Below, piece by piece: positions 43,610-54,764 of a stretch of 64,000 bases of DNA. Positions within the stretch are counted from its first letter, which is position 1. Each line of letters opens with the position of its first letter. The DNA is from Bettongia penicillata ogilbyi. Lineage: Eukaryota; Chordata; Mammalia; Diprotodontia; Potoroidae. A program made the position numbers and the translations under genes. The stretch covers positions 310,001-374,000 of the forward strand of contig JAJHZJ010000756.1 of assembly GCA_023548195.1 (NCBI GenBank), in the 5' to 3' direction. The notes below the pieces were generated by a model. The model made no database searches. It saw nothing but the letters and a program-made list of their open reading frames with translations, and had not been told where the DNA came from.

Positions 43610-44555
43610 TGTTTGGATGCTTGTAGGAAGGATTCTTGCTCAGGTAGAGAGCACAAGAGAAAGAAAGCAGAAGAGAAATTAGAAGTAAGTTCTGCTTTTT
43701 ATCTGTCATTCTTTATCATCAGCCATTACTCCGAAGATGGCCTCATGCCCTGCCCCCTATTTTTGTAGCCTTCTGCTTTCCTCATTAGAAAAAAACCAAG
43801 TGGTTGTTGCACTGCCTTTCATTTCCCTAGCCACTATTAGTTCATCTTTAGCTCTAGCTTGCCAGATGCTATTCTAGAACTATGCCACACTCTGGTAATC
43901 AACATTATGTCCTTCTGTCTAACTGCCACTTTCTAGGCCCTGTCCTCAAGGCCAAGGAAAATCACTGTCCCTTTCAGCACCAGCTCTGAAGACCAAACCT
44001 CTAACCTCAGCGAGGCTGTGACTTTCTGAGAAGAAATACAGTCAGTTCTGGTGGCAGGAGAGAAAGTTAGATCTGCAGGAGGGAGGGCAAGTTCTACATT
44101 CCTATTTGCAGGAACAGTACCATTCCGAAGACATAGTGGCTAGCACTGAAGGATGCATCTGGGCCAGGTTTCCAGTGACTGTCATGACCAAGTCAACAGA
44201 CCAGGGAGATTTTCTTAATTGTTATATGTCCCATGCAGCCCCAAATGATTTCTAAGAATGTCTTCTATCTCCCCCTCCTGGTGTAGACTTAATCTATACT
44301 TACGATTTCAGTGGGTCTCCCTCCTATTTCCACATTTACATTTCTGTGGTCCTTGGGGTTCTCCAGGTAAGAATCCTTAGCTCTTCCTTCATTTGTCCTT
44401 ACATCTCCACTTCCCTAATTCTGGCTCTCACACCCCTTGCACCCCCTGTGTCTCTCCTCTAATGCTGCCTTCAGCAAAGACTAGGCACTGTGGCTATTAT
44501 TTTTGGTATAAAGAAAAAAACAAACATCGATTTTAACTTAAAAACATATTGCCTA
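43610..44555. other. No recognised feature
   Basis: Apparently unique; no coding or RNA signal seen. Confidence 0.35.
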
Positions 44556-44559
44556 TTTT

Positions 44560-44880
44560 TCATAGCATGTTAGAGCCAGAGGTACCTTAAAGTTCATTTA
44601 TATAGTCCTACCCTTCCTGATGATGACTTGGGAGAAAAAAGTGAGGTTGGTGACCTTTCACAGCCCTCCCTCACTCAAATCAAAGTCAGCTGCAAGTCCT
44701 GTCATCATCTTGATGTCATGGTCCTCTTCAAGAATGAAGGACAAACACAACCCTTCCCAATTTTACAAATAAGGATATAGAGGTCCATCAAGGTGAAGTG
44801 ATTTGTTTCTAGCCACACTACTAGTAATGTTTACTAGAACTGGGACCTAGGATTCCATGTGTGATGCTTTCCCCTATACC
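44560..44880 (-). mobile_element. MIR3-type SINE split by an RTE-tailed SINE
   Basis: Left piece 'agccagaggtaccttaaagttcatttatatagtcctacccttcc' and right piece 'caattttacaaataaggatatagagg...gtgatttgtttctagcc' are one reversed MIR3. The insert is flanked by ACCCTTCC on both sides (44,610-44,617 and 44,750-44,757). Confidence 0.75.
44618..44749 (+). mobile_element. RTE-tailed SINE, 5'-truncated, with 8-bp TSD
   Basis: 'gtgaggttggtgacctttcacagccctccctcactcaaatc' then tail GGTCCTCTTCAAGAATGAAG (44,720-44,739) and 'gacaaacac'. Same family as 32,480. Confidence 0.85.
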
Positions 44881-44975
44881 AGTGGTATCAAACTCAAATA
44901 GAAACAAATACCTGTGGGCCATATATTGACTTAGAAAACGATAAATGAACATTATCTCTGTTGTATTTTTGGGGG
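44880..44975. mobile_element. hAT-type MITE fragment
   Basis: Opens with CAGTGGTATCAAACTCAAA, a hAT-like terminus, then 'gtgggccatatattgacttagaaaacg' and 'gaacattatctctgttgta' as in the copy at 37,181. The 3' half is absent. Confidence 0.6.
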
Positions 44976-44979
44976 TCTT

Positions 44980-45465
44980 TGAAGAGTCATTTCTTGGAGA
45001 TATCAGAGTCAAGTTAAGTATATTTGTGACTTTTCTGGATATTTTGAGCTGAAGGTGGAGAAAGGAGAAAGAATGGTGATGGAAAAGTGGACCATCACTA
45101 ATGGTGATGGAAGAGTGACAAAGGTACTCTTCCTTATGGATGATATGGTAGGAGCAACCTCTCCAAAGACCAAAAATTCTTTGCCAACTAAGCCAAACTA
45201 CTTTTTCCCTAAAAAGGCAATGAATCCATCCATGACCCAAGGGACTAAGCTTTGAAACTTGATGGTTTCCTGGCTGCTTATGGCATAAAAGTCTCAGTGC
45301 AAAAATAGAAACAGTCAGTGCTTCTTGGGCTTGTTATACTGGTATCTTCTGATGAGGCATACCACCATGGCAAATGAGGACATGAGGAGAGTGGCACTTA
45401 TCTGAATCTATGCTTTATCTTTGCTGGATATCCTTTCCATGTTACTGTTGAGTAAAGTGTTTTTT
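44980..45465. other. No recognised feature
   Basis: Apparently unique; opposing short frames at 44,821-45,255 are mutual shadows. Confidence 0.35.
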
Positions 45466-45473
45466 TCTTTTCT

Positions 45474-45896
45474 TTCTTCTTCCTTCCTTCCTTCCTTCCT
45501 TCCTCCCTCCCTCCCTCCCTCCCTTCCTTCCTTCCTTCCTTCCTCCCTTCCCTTCCTTCCTTCCTTCCTTCCTTCCTTCCCTCCTTCCTTCCTTCCCTCC
45601 CTCCCTCCCTCCCTCCCTCCCTCCTTCCTTCCTTCCTTCCTTCCTTCCCTCCTTCCTTCCTTCCCTCCTTCCTTCCTTCCTTCCCTCCTTCCTTCCTTCC
45701 TTCCTTCCTTCCTTCCTTCCTTCCTTCCTTCCTTCCCTCCTTCCTTCCTTCCTTCCTTCCTTCCTTCCTTCCTTCCTTCCTTCCTTCCTTCCTTCCTTCC
45801 TTCCTTCCTTCCTTCTTTCCTTCCTTCCTTCCTTCCTTCCTTCCTTCCTTCCTTCCTTCCTTCCTTCCTTCCTTCCTTCCTTCCTTCCTTTCTTCT
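45474..45896. repeat. (CTTC)n tetranucleotide array, about 420 bp
   Basis: Long tetranucleotide microsatellite with CCTC variant blocks (45,503-45,522; 45,593-45,623) and a purer 3' half. The 161-codon Pro/Ser/Phe frame across it is an artefact of repeat periodicity. Confidence 0.98.
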
Positions 45897-45899
45897 TTT

Positions 45900-47465
45900 T
45901 TGCTAAATGTCAGATGGTCTACAAGTTTTACCTTTCTTCATTTCTTCAAGCTACCCATTTTATCTTATCACCATGCTGCCCCTCCAGAGGATGATGGAGG
46001 GAGCATTTGGAGCAAAGGGCAAAAAGAATGGCCCCATTCTTCCCTGCCTCCAAACATCTCTCTTATTCTAGCGTGAGGCTTCTATTATGATTCTGAGTTT
46101 ATAAAACAGTGTTAACATACAACTAGAGCCAATAGTAAGAGAAAAACTATTATTTTCATAGCACTGATATCAGGTTAGCACATACTGTTACCCTGACAAC
46201 CCCATTTTCAGATTCCTAGGACACAGCAGATGTTCCTAGCTCATTCTGGGAATAGTAGGGTCACAGGTAGAAATGGAGGCTGTGACTAGAGGTAAAAGCA
46301 AGGATATAGTCTTATGGCAATTAGGAAGTGGAGATAAGAGTACACTAAAGCAAGAGGCTGAACTCTTTTAAAAGACTGTTATGATGAAAGAAATAATCAA
46401 GGAGTTACAAATGAATTCATACTCAAACTGTTCTGGAGAATAATAAGAAATGCAGTAATTGGTTAAACACTATTGGGAAATAAATTTGGCAACTGAAAGA
46501 AATATCTTTTCCCCAAATGGATAAAGCAGCAAATGAAACCTCCAACAATCCTACCCTTAAGATACTCAGGAAATTGAAGTCACCAAGTCACCTACAACAA
46601 ATCAGAGACTGACTCTGCTTTTCAATGATAATGTCATTCCTAGGTCTTCAGAAATAGGGATTCTGGCAGCATCTCCAAAGCTGTAAAGACTTCTGCAATG
46701 TCCTTAAAGAGGATGAGCCAGTCAAATTTAGGGGGACAGAGGTAAAGGAAGAGTAGGATGCTCTTGCAAATGGATTGACACCAGGATGGGTAGACCCTGA
46801 CAAGTGAGCAAAGATATGGAGGGGGAAGATCATATGACAAGGGTGTTCAGGTTTTGGGAAATTTTATCAGATAACTGAAAATGAGATTGATATTCCCTTT
46901 GTGGCTATCCACCTGAACACAATGAAACAGCCCTCAGAGGACTCACAATTAAGGATTGAAATATAAATTTTTGAAGTCCACACTGATAATAGACCCCATG
47001 CATGCATCCTGGAACATGGGCTAACTTCTATGTCTTCAGTCATGTGAAATCATAGTAGGCTATTGCCTCAAGCAGTGGACCTGAAGTTCAGACTTTATTT
47101 CCAACCACCTAGGTTAATTGTCCCTACTGAATATAGTATCACATTTGTTTACCTGAGTCGATAGTGTTGTATCACTCACTATTCAGGTTCCATTGGGAAG
47201 TCATGCTTTCCTAGTATATAGATAAGTAGCCCTGTCTAGGAATCAAAATTGAGCACTAATCCCAGGGCAGGACATCTGAGAGACACTGGGTTGGCTTCTT
47301 TTACCCTTATCCTAGTCCTAACTCCACAAGGAGTCACTGAATGGAACTCCAGATCCCATCCAGGAAATTCAACTGCAAAAGATGCTGTCTATGTGTATTA
47401 TATTACACTATATAATAGTATTTGACTCAATCCCTGCCCAGGCAGGAGCTTCGTTGGGGTGATCA
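45900..47465. other. No recognised feature
   Basis: Apparently unique over about 1.5 kb, the longest repeat-poor stretch in the right half of the window; no exon seen. Confidence 0.4.
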
Positions 47466-47499
47466 GGAACCTTGCATTCTTTGGCAGACTTGCCTCCTA

Positions 47500-47535
47500 G
47501 AAAACAAATCAGTCCTTTAACAAACATTTATTTTC
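47500..47535 (-). mobile_element. L2 tail flanking the RTE insertion (left)
   Basis: 'ctttaacaaacattta' pairs with 'ttaagtgcataatctgtacc' at 48,505: together they form one reversed L2 terminus interrupted by the RTE. Confidence 0.55.
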
Positions 47536-48504
47536 TGTTTGAAAATGATTGTGCACTCAGTGCAGCCTCTGAAACTGAGATGCAACAGAGTATGGATCAG
47601 TTCTCTGCTGCTTGTGCTAATTTTGGCCTAAAAATTAACACCAAGAAAACAAGGTGCTCCATCAGCCACCACTATACCACCCATACATGGAACCATCAGT
47701 AACAGAAAATGGAGAAGTTTTGAATGCTGTGGGTAAGTTCATTTACCTTGGTAGTGTATTTTCTACAGATGTACCCATTGGTAATGAGGTTGATGCCAGA
47801 GCTAGCTTAGTGTTTGGGAGGCTTTGGAGGAAATCATGGGAGAGAAGAGGTATTAGACTGACTACCAAACTGAAGGTCTATAGAGCCTTTGTGCTGACCT
47901 CTTTGTTGTATGTCTGTGAAACCTGGACAGTATACTAACACCATGCCAGGAAACTGAATCACTTCCATTTGAACTGTCTTAGGAAGATTCTGAGGATCAC
48001 CTGACAAGATAAGGTAACAGACACTGAGGTCCTTACTCGAGCTGAACTGCTTCAGAGAGCACAACTCCCATGGGCTGGCCACGCTGTTTGAATGCAGAAC
48101 ATATGCTTGCCAGAAAGACTTTTATGGAGAACTCACATGGGGCAGGCAATCACATGGTGGTCAGAAGAGGTGATACAAGTTCACTCTCAAGGTCTCTCTC
48201 AAGAACTTTGGAATTGATTGTGTGAGAGGGGAGACACTGACACAGGACAGCTCAGCATGGCATGCCCACATCAGAGAATGTGCTGTGCTCTATGACCAAA
48301 GAATCGAACCAGCTCAAAGGAAATATAAAATACACAAGTTTAGATATCCACCCCAAAGGTTCACATGAACTTATTTGTGCCCAATCTGTGGTGGAGCATT
48401 CTGAGCTCTTATTGATCTGATCAGCCACAGTTGGACACATTGAAACTTGACTTTATCATGGTGATATCATTTTGGTCCTTTTCGAGAATGAAGAGCAATA
48501 ACCA
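47535..48504 (+). pseudogene. RTE (BovB-like) LINE, RT end and C-terminus
   Basis: 5'-truncated copy beginning inside the RT active site. LFENDCALSAASETEMQQSM replaces the usual FADD with FEND. Then FSAACANFGLKINTKKT; KFIYLGSVFSTD and GNEVDARASLVFGRLW; LTTKLKVYRAFVLTSLLYVCETWTVY; HARKLNHFHLNCLRKIL; a degraded C2H2-like CPICGGAF...LISHSWTH at about 48,378-48,440; then the 3' UTR GGTCCTTTTCGAGAATGAAG (48,474-48,493). Frameshifts at about 47,690 and stops make it dead. Confidence 0.93.
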
Positions 48505-48610
48505 TTAAGTGCATAATCTGTACCATATGTTGGATACCAGGGACACAAAGACACAAATGAAATTGTCCCTGCCTTCCAAGAGCTTATATTCTACTAGGAG
48601 GAGTCAATGT
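48505..48610 (-). mobile_element. L2 3' end, antisense
   Basis: 'ggataccagggacacaaagacac', then 'attgtccctgccttccaagagcttatattct'. Continuation of the L2 interrupted by the RTE. Confidence 0.75.
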
Positions 48611-48888
48611 TTACACAGGTATTGATAAAAAGTAAAAATGTGTCTTAGTAAAGGGGGAAAACATCACCAGGAAATAAACCCAGACCTCATTTATAGGGTT
48701 CATTCACCCAGTTTCTTGTTTGGGATTTTATCCCTGATTCTCTGACTTCTCGCATCCAGTTACTTAACAGATCCTATCAATTCTGCCTTCAAAACATCGT
48801 TCACATCTGTGATCCTGTTCTTTATTCCCACTGGCACCATCTAGATTCTTGAATACTCTTTCACTGGCACCAATCTGAATGATGGAAA

Positions 48889-49075
48889 TAGATTGCTGAG
48901 AGAGGGCAATGAGGTCCTAGTTCTGAAGTCAGAAGACCTGTGCTCAAATCCTGTTTCTTTTACTTCTAAGCTCTGTGACCTCTGGACTTCAGTTTCTTCA
49001 TCTATAAAGTGAGGGAATTGGGCTAAATGACTTAGGGGGTCTCTTTCAGTTCCAGTCCTATGACCCTACACTCCC
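48889..49075 (+). mobile_element. MIR3-like SINE nested in L2
   Basis: 'ctgaagtcagaagacctgtgctcaaatcc', then 'tctggacttcagtttcttcatctataaag', then 'gggggtctctttcagttccagtcctatgacc'. Confidence 0.85.
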
Positions 49076-49149
49076 TTCAATCCATTCTTTCTATCACTGC
49101 CAGACTAATCTTTCTTATGCATTGATTAGATCATGCTATCATGCCTAGA

Positions 49150-49400
49150 AGCAGGTAGGTGGCACAGGGAATAGAGCTCTGAGCCTAGAGTCAAAGAGAT
49201 CTGAATTCAAATCCAGCCTTAAACATTTATTAGTTGTATGACCCTGGACAAGTCACTTAAAATTTTGCTTGTCTCAATTTCTTCAACTATAAAATGGGGA
49301 TAAAAATAGCCTCTGTGGTTCAAGGTTGTTGCAAGGATCAAATGAGATAACTGTCAAGCACTTTGAAATCCTTAAAGGACTATATAAATGTTCTTAATGT
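49150..49400 (+). mobile_element. CORE/MIR SINE nested in L2
   Basis: 'gcaggtaggtggcacagggaatagagc', then 'gatctgaattcaaatccagcc', then 'gtatgaccctggacaagtcactta', then 'aaggatcaaatgagataac'. Confidence 0.9.
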
Positions 49401-49535
49401 TATTCTTTTGCTTAATAATCTTCAGGGACTTGCTGCTACAACTGAGTCAAGTTTATATTGTTTGCCTGGCATTTGAGGACCACTACAAGCTGCTGCCACT
49501 CTACCTAGTTTCTGGCTTTTCTAGTCTAGCCTATG

Positions 49536-49800
49536 TTAGGTGGCAGCTAGGTGGTGCCGTATATAGAGCACCAGGTTTGGAGTCGGAAAGATCTGAGTTT
49601 AAGTCTAGACTTGGACACTTATTAGTTATGTGACCCTGGACAAGTCACATAATTCCTATTTGCCTCAGCTCCTTATCTGTAAAATGGGAACACACTGAAG
49701 GAGAAAATGGCAAATCACCCCACCACCTTTGCCAAGAAAACCCCATGCACAAGTACATGGGGTTTTGGAGAGTCAGACTTGACTGAATGACACAAGTCCA
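49536..49800 (+). mobile_element. Marsupial CORE/MIR-type SINE, long-tail form, nested in L2
   Basis: 'ggtggcagctaggtggtgccg', then 'gttatgtgaccctggacaagtc', then 'gcaaatcaccccaccacctttgcc', ending 'agtcagacttgactgaatgac'. Near full length. Confidence 0.92.
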
Positions 49801-50199
49801 TGCTAGAGGAAAGTCTCTGCCCCTTTAACTTGTCTTGCCCTCTCACAATGAGCTTTTGCTTTCCCTGTTCCTATACTTGATAATCTTCCCTCCTCCTTTT
49901 GGCCTTTTGCATTCCTATCTATTCTTCAAAGTCTCACTGAAATACCCCCTCCGCCATGAAGTTTTCCTTAATTTCCTCCCCCCATTGTTGATGACCTTTC
50001 TCCCTTGAATCTTCCCCAGGATGTCCTTTGATAATTCTGTAATGTAATCATACTGTGTTATTTTACATTATGAATGTCTGTTTATATCTTAATCTTACAG
50101 ATTGCAAGCTACTCAAACACAAGGACTAGATCCTATCTCAACGTCCTATCTCCTGTAAGATGCTGATGCTTAATAAGTAATGCCTGTTGATAATGTACC

Positions 50200-50490
50200 A
50201 TAATAATCTTAAGATTAGATTAAATAAGTCATATATCACCATTCAGTCAACACTCCTCCTTCTGCCTTCCTTCTGGGTAACCTTCATCCTGCCATCTCTC
50301 TTCCAATAGCCAGTAGCCCCTGAACTTTCCTGCTCACATAATTTCATTTTCTGTCTCTCTAATGTTGATCTGTGATCACGTTTTATGAGCTAGTGGGGCT
50401 TTTCAGCTCCTGACAGCTTGTGCTATGGATTCATAGGCTTTTGTCAAAGGAATCTAGGAAATGGCATTTTTTAGCACCAGGCACCACCAC

Positions 50491-50536
<46 letters not shown>

Positions 50537-51055
50537 ACACATACAAGCTGAGGACTGAGGATCAGCTTTGGGTGGGAAAACCAGCCTTGCTTATTTCATT
50601 CACAAATGCCTTGGGGAGACACAGTAGAGATGGAAAATCTGACTTATGAATTTTTCAACAGTACTTGGGCTTTCTCTTCAGACAAGGAAGATCGTCTTTA
50701 AGGCTGAATTTTTCAAACAACCCAATGGACCCTGACCTGATTTCATTTTGATTTTATTCTTTGGATTTCTTCCAGCATGGAGAAAAAGGATAAGGAGAGA
50801 GATTGTCTGAGGGAGATGAATACAACTGTCAAAGTCACTGTCAGAGTCCAGAGCTCTGCTGGCTATAAACCTTCCTATATAACCTGTGAGAATCCTGGCA
50901 CATTATGCCTCCCACTCAAATATCCAGCCCACACAGTCTCCCTTCCCCCATTCACTTCCACATACCAAGTCTCAGCCCTGCAGCCCTACAAATGTATGCC
51001 TAAAATCTGGAGCTTATCTAGGTCTCTCGGATTCCAAGGTAGCCAGGAGAAGGAA
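50200..51055. other. No recognised feature apart from (CA)n
   Basis: Apparently unique; a 119-codon open frame at 50,777-51,136 has no domain and runs into an L2 tail, so it is not credible as a gene. Confidence 0.35.
50496..50546. repeat. (CA)n microsatellite
   Basis: About 25 CA units with two TA interruptions. Confidence 0.95.
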
Positions 51056-51059
51056 TGTA

Positions 51060-51170
51060 AGCTCCTGGATGGCAGGGGCCATCTCACTTTTGTATTTGTA
51101 CCCCTATTACCCAGCAGAGTACCTGGGATTCAGTAGGTGCTTAATAAGTGCTTATTTACTAATTGGTTTC
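51060..51170 (+). mobile_element. L2 3' end
   Basis: 'taagctcctggatggcaggggccatctcac', then 'gagtacctgggattcagtaggtgcttaataagtgc'. Confidence 0.8.
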
Positions 51171-51179
51171 CTTGGCTCT

Positions 51180-51305
51180 CTTCTTCCTATCTATAACTCA
51201 ATTTGTGAGTCAAAAGTCCTGAGTTTGAGTCTTGGTTCAACACTTAAAAATCACAAAATTTAAAGGTCTAAGAGGACACTTCCTGGCATTGGGAAGAGCC
51301 CTGGA
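51180..51305 (+). mobile_element. SINE fragments
   Basis: Short tRNA-headed pieces: 'gtgagtcaaaagtcctgagtttgagtcttgg' and 'gagccctggatttggaatcc'. Confidence 0.45.
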
Positions 51306-51774
51306 TTTGGAATCCAAGGCCATAGAAGGACATGGGTTGGATTTTGTGTTCCCTGACTTGTTACAAGCCCCTGTACCCTTCAGATGACACCAATATAACT
51401 CCACAGAAATGAAGATTATCTCTTCGTTTTATGCTGTTGGGATAGACAGGGATCAGTAGTGGGCTATGACAGGAAGTTGGACTAGTAGAGTCGACAACTG
51501 AAAAGTAGTAAGAAGTAAATAAGAAGTAGTAAGGATTTGAAGAGTCTAGACTAGGCTAGCAAGTCTAGACTAACTCCTAGCCTAGGAGCTAGTAAATTCA
51601 GTAGAGAGGCAGGCAGACAAAAGTCAAGAGCCCAAAAGAAAGTCTAGGTGATGGCTCAGGCTCTTTGAATTCAATTCAATTCATCAAAAATGTATTAAGT
51701 ACATACTATACCAGGACCCATGTGAGACATGAGGTATGGGAGTGAAAAATGACAATCCTTGTGCAAGGGAGTTA

Positions 51775-51925
51775 ATGATTCTACTGTTGTCTACACTAAT
51801 AAGACCATATTTGGATGATTGTGTCTAGTTCTGAATGCCTTGCTATGGGAAGGACATTGACAAACTGGAGCTAATTCAGAGGACAGTGACTAGAATGGTG
51901 AGAAGAATGGGAATGATTTAAAGGA
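51775..51925 (+). mobile_element. CR1/L3 LINE fragment
   Basis: 'ctacactaataagaccatatttggatgattgtgtctagttctgaatgcc' and 'ggacattgacaaactggagctaattcagaggacagtgactagaatgg' correspond to the ETRPHLEYCVQFW / KDIDKLERVQRRAT region of CR1-type RTs. Confidence 0.75.
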
Positions 51926-51949
51926 CGTTAAAAGTCATATAATTTGGTT

Positions 51950-52100
51950 TTTTAAAAAAAGGACATGGAACTTGTAGTCAGAAGAGACCTGGGCACAAAT
52001 CCCACTTCTAATACCAACTAGCCATACTTGGAGTCTTGTTTTCCTTAGCTATAAAATGAGAAAGAAGCCTATAGTAAATATATCATATAATGGTTTTAAG
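51950..52100 (+). mobile_element. MIR-type SINE
   Basis: 'ggaacttgtagtcagaagagacctgggcacaaatccc', then 'cttgttttccttagctataaaatgag'. Confidence 0.7.
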
Positions 52101-52600
52101 AGTAAGTAAGTAGACCCACCTGGACTGGAGCAATTACCTCAGGTTCAAGGTATCCTGTGCATTCATACTCCTAAAGCTAAAGCTAATGAGCCCCTATCAG
52201 TGCAATTATCTTTTATAATCAAATAGTAAATACACTTAGCTCAAAACAAAGGCATTACTGAGAGGGAGAATGCTAACTATAATATTTTTGCCCTCCTACC
52301 CATCCTAGGCCTAGGGCATACTTTCCCACAAGTATACACAGCATCACTAGAAAGAATTAGCACACAATATACTTGCATAGAGGACTTGTATACAGAGTCA
52401 TCAAGACCACTCACACCTCCAACATTGTGTCTGGTTCTGATACAATTGTGGGCTGTATAAGGATCGTGGTTGCTATAACTTGGAACATTCTTGTCCTGGC
52501 ACTAATTCAGTAGTATGAAATGATTCTTCCTCAAAACTCCTCCCAATGGGGAGTGGGGAATCAAAGGTCAAATGGAGAGACAGAGGATATATCTCTCACA
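52100..52600. other. No recognised feature
   Basis: Apparently unique. Confidence 0.35.
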
Positions 52601-53412
52601 TTCAATCACTCACCAAGTTTTGTTAAGGCTACCTCTTATCTTGCATCAATCCCCTTCTTTCCACTCACGTAATTTTTACCTTAGTTCAGACCTTTGTCAC
52701 TTTTCAACTTGAATGTTACAGGAGCCTTCTCACTGGTCTCCCTACATTGCTTCTCCTCTCTCCAATTCATCTTCCACACAACTACCACACTGATATTCCT
52801 AATTTTAACCATGTCTCTTTCCTATTCAAAAAATTCCAGTGTCTCACTTTTGTCTCTAGACTAAAATACTAACTTCTCTGGGTTTTGAGGCCCTTTACAA
52901 AGGTAGCTCCATGTTACCTTTTCTGGCTCTCTTCTCAACTCACAGATGTTAAATTCCTCAAAGCTGTCTCTTGATTTGATTACTGGTCCTCCTGTCTGTT
53001 GGTCATAGTATCTCTAGTAGTTTTTTTTCAGAATCCCTTACATGGTATGGGAGAAAGGGAGGGATCATTAAAGGTCTGTGGCTCATTTCTCTTCTCCCCA
53101 CACTCTGCATTCCAGCCAAGTTGCCCTGTTTCTGGTCATAACATTTTATCTCCCATCTCCATGACTTGGCGCAGAAGTTCTCCATATCTGGAAGCCTTTC
53201 CCTCACCTTCTCTGCCTTGAAGAACCCCTAGCTTCTTAAAACTTGGCAAAGAATGCTGCTTACTATAGGAAGCTCACCTGGTTATACCCCTGCTCTGGAA
53301 ATTACTTTGTATATATTACAGTTTTCTGTGTATGTTTTTTTCCCCACTAATACAGCATAAGACAGAGATTGTTTCTTTTTTTTCATAGTTCAAGTTCTTA
53401 ATAAATATTTAT
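52600..53412 (+). mobile_element. L2 LINE, 3' half
   Basis: Ordered L2 segments: 'gttcagacctttgtcac', 'ggagccttctcactggtctccctac', 'caattcatcttccacacaactaccacactgatattcc', 'cctattcaaaaaattccagtgtctc', 'gaggccctttacaaaggtagctcc', and a terminus 'agttcttaataaatatttat'. The longest uninterrupted L2 in the window; not intact. Confidence 0.82.
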
Positions 53413-53489
53413 GGCAGATATGAGCAGAGCAATGGAAAGACCTATGGTGGGCTCAAATAGGCTATCAGCCAATTACCATGGTTGATACA

Positions 53490-53720
53490 TTCAGAAAGGG
53501 ACAGCAGGGATTTCACTACGGAAATGTATACACAGAAAAGGAAATGGGCCTGTCATGTGGTAAGAATGCCGGGTAATCTATGGATAACCACAATGCTTCA
53601 CTAGTACCCACAAGATATATTTTTACAAAAAGACCTACAAGGGCCTCTAACTCATTGAGTGGGAGATCTATGGAAGAATATCAATAAGAACCACGTATGT
53701 GGAGAAGGTATGAGGAGGAC
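53490..53720 (+). mobile_element. RTE-like or jockey-like LINE C-terminal remnant
   Basis: The plus strand yields WACHVVRMPDNLWIT followed by YPQDIF, HWVGDLW (stops present). It resembles the KxKWAGHVARMxDNRWT...RWVDDI C-terminus of RTE/BovB-like LINEs. Degenerate; a clade other than the RTE at 47.5 kb is possible. Confidence 0.5.
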
Positions 53721-53724
53721 AAGG

Positions 53725-54040
53725 TCTGTACAGATGGAGGGTGGAACATTCCAACTTCCCACCTCTTATTTGTGTGGATAAGATTATGAAAGAACCCAAG
53801 TCTATTGTGCTTTTGTCCCAGGGCACCCAGATTTGAAGGATGCTAATAGAAGGTAGACACAATGAAATCTAGCATCTTAATTAGCAAGGTTAATGGGCAA
53901 AAATAGGAAATTATTGCTGGTCAAATTTATCTTTTTGCCTTCTCTGTCACAATTCCCCAAGGCTTGTCTGATACTTAAGTTGAGGTGGATAAATCCATTT
54001 CAACTCCCAACACCCTAGACCAAAAGTGGCCCGAGCTTCC
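53725..54040. other. No recognised feature
   Basis: Apparently unique. Confidence 0.3.
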
Positions 54041-54044
54041 CTAA

Positions 54045-54235
54045 ATTTAGATAGATAATTTTCAAACCCTGTTATATATGTAGTTCAGATTTGTTATTCC
54101 CATTTTAAAGGTGAGGAAACTGAAAAGGAGAAGTTGTGACCCATTTGATGTTATACAGTGGCCAGAACCCAAGTCATTCTCTCTTAGTCCAGAGATCTCT
54201 TCCCACTAGACTGTACCAAGATTGCTTTCTCTAGT
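54045..54235 (-). mobile_element. MIR3-type SINE
   Basis: 'cccattttaaaggtgaggaaactgaaaagg', then 'agaacccaagtcattctctcttagtccagag'. Confidence 0.65.
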
Positions 54236-54611
54236 TTTTTTTTCTGCAAAGTTTGTATCCAGTACTTCGATATACCAATGAATGTGAGATCGAATTGGTG
54301 TGGTAACCCCTTTCAGCGATGAAAATTACAATGCATCAGAGCCTAACCAGCCTGCAGAGAATTTTGCCCATCTTTCCACAAATCCTCTATAGGGGGTCCA
54401 TCCAACAGACAGCAGGCCTTCCTCTCAGGTTATTCAAGGCAGAACAGGGATATTTTTCTTCCATTTGCTCCCTCAAAAGAACTAGGATCTGCCACTCCTC
54501 ACCCCTATTAAAAACATCCATAGAAACCCAGAAAATAAGAGTACCAATAAAATATTTCCAGCTCTCAACATCCATGATTCCATTTTCCTATGATTTATTA
54601 AATATGCGCTA

Positions 54612-54735
54612 ATCAATAAATCAACCAGCATTTATTAAATATCTGTTAAGGGCCAGGCACTGTACTCATTGCTAGAGATGTAAAGACAAATATGAAATAA
54701 TCCCTGTTCTCAAGGTGTTCACTTTCTATCAAGTG
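54612..54735 (-). mobile_element. L2 3' end
   Basis: 'accagcatttattaaatatctgttaagggccaggcactgtactcattgctagagatg', then 'cctgttctcaaggtgttcac'. Confidence 0.75.
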
Positions 54736-54764
54736 CAAGAACGTGGTATCTACATACATATATA

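Larger units (their letters stand above)
48700..50195 (+). mobile_element. L2 LINE, one copy split by three SINEs
   Basis: Four pieces in correct L2 order: 48,700-48,888 ('gatcctatcaattctgccttcaaaacatcg'); 49,075-49,148 ('caatccattctttctatcactgccagactaatc'); 49,405-49,535 ('ggacttgctgctacaactgag...tttgcctggcatttgaggacc'); 49,800-50,195 ('attcttcaaagtctcactgaaataccccctccgccatgaag', ending 'gatgcttaataagtaatgcc'). Frames lost. Confidence 0.82.

Noticed and set aside
45421..45906. 161-codon open frame, Pro/Ser/Phe/Leu repeats
   Set aside because: It is the (CTTC)n array read in one frame; tetranucleotide periodicity removes stops.
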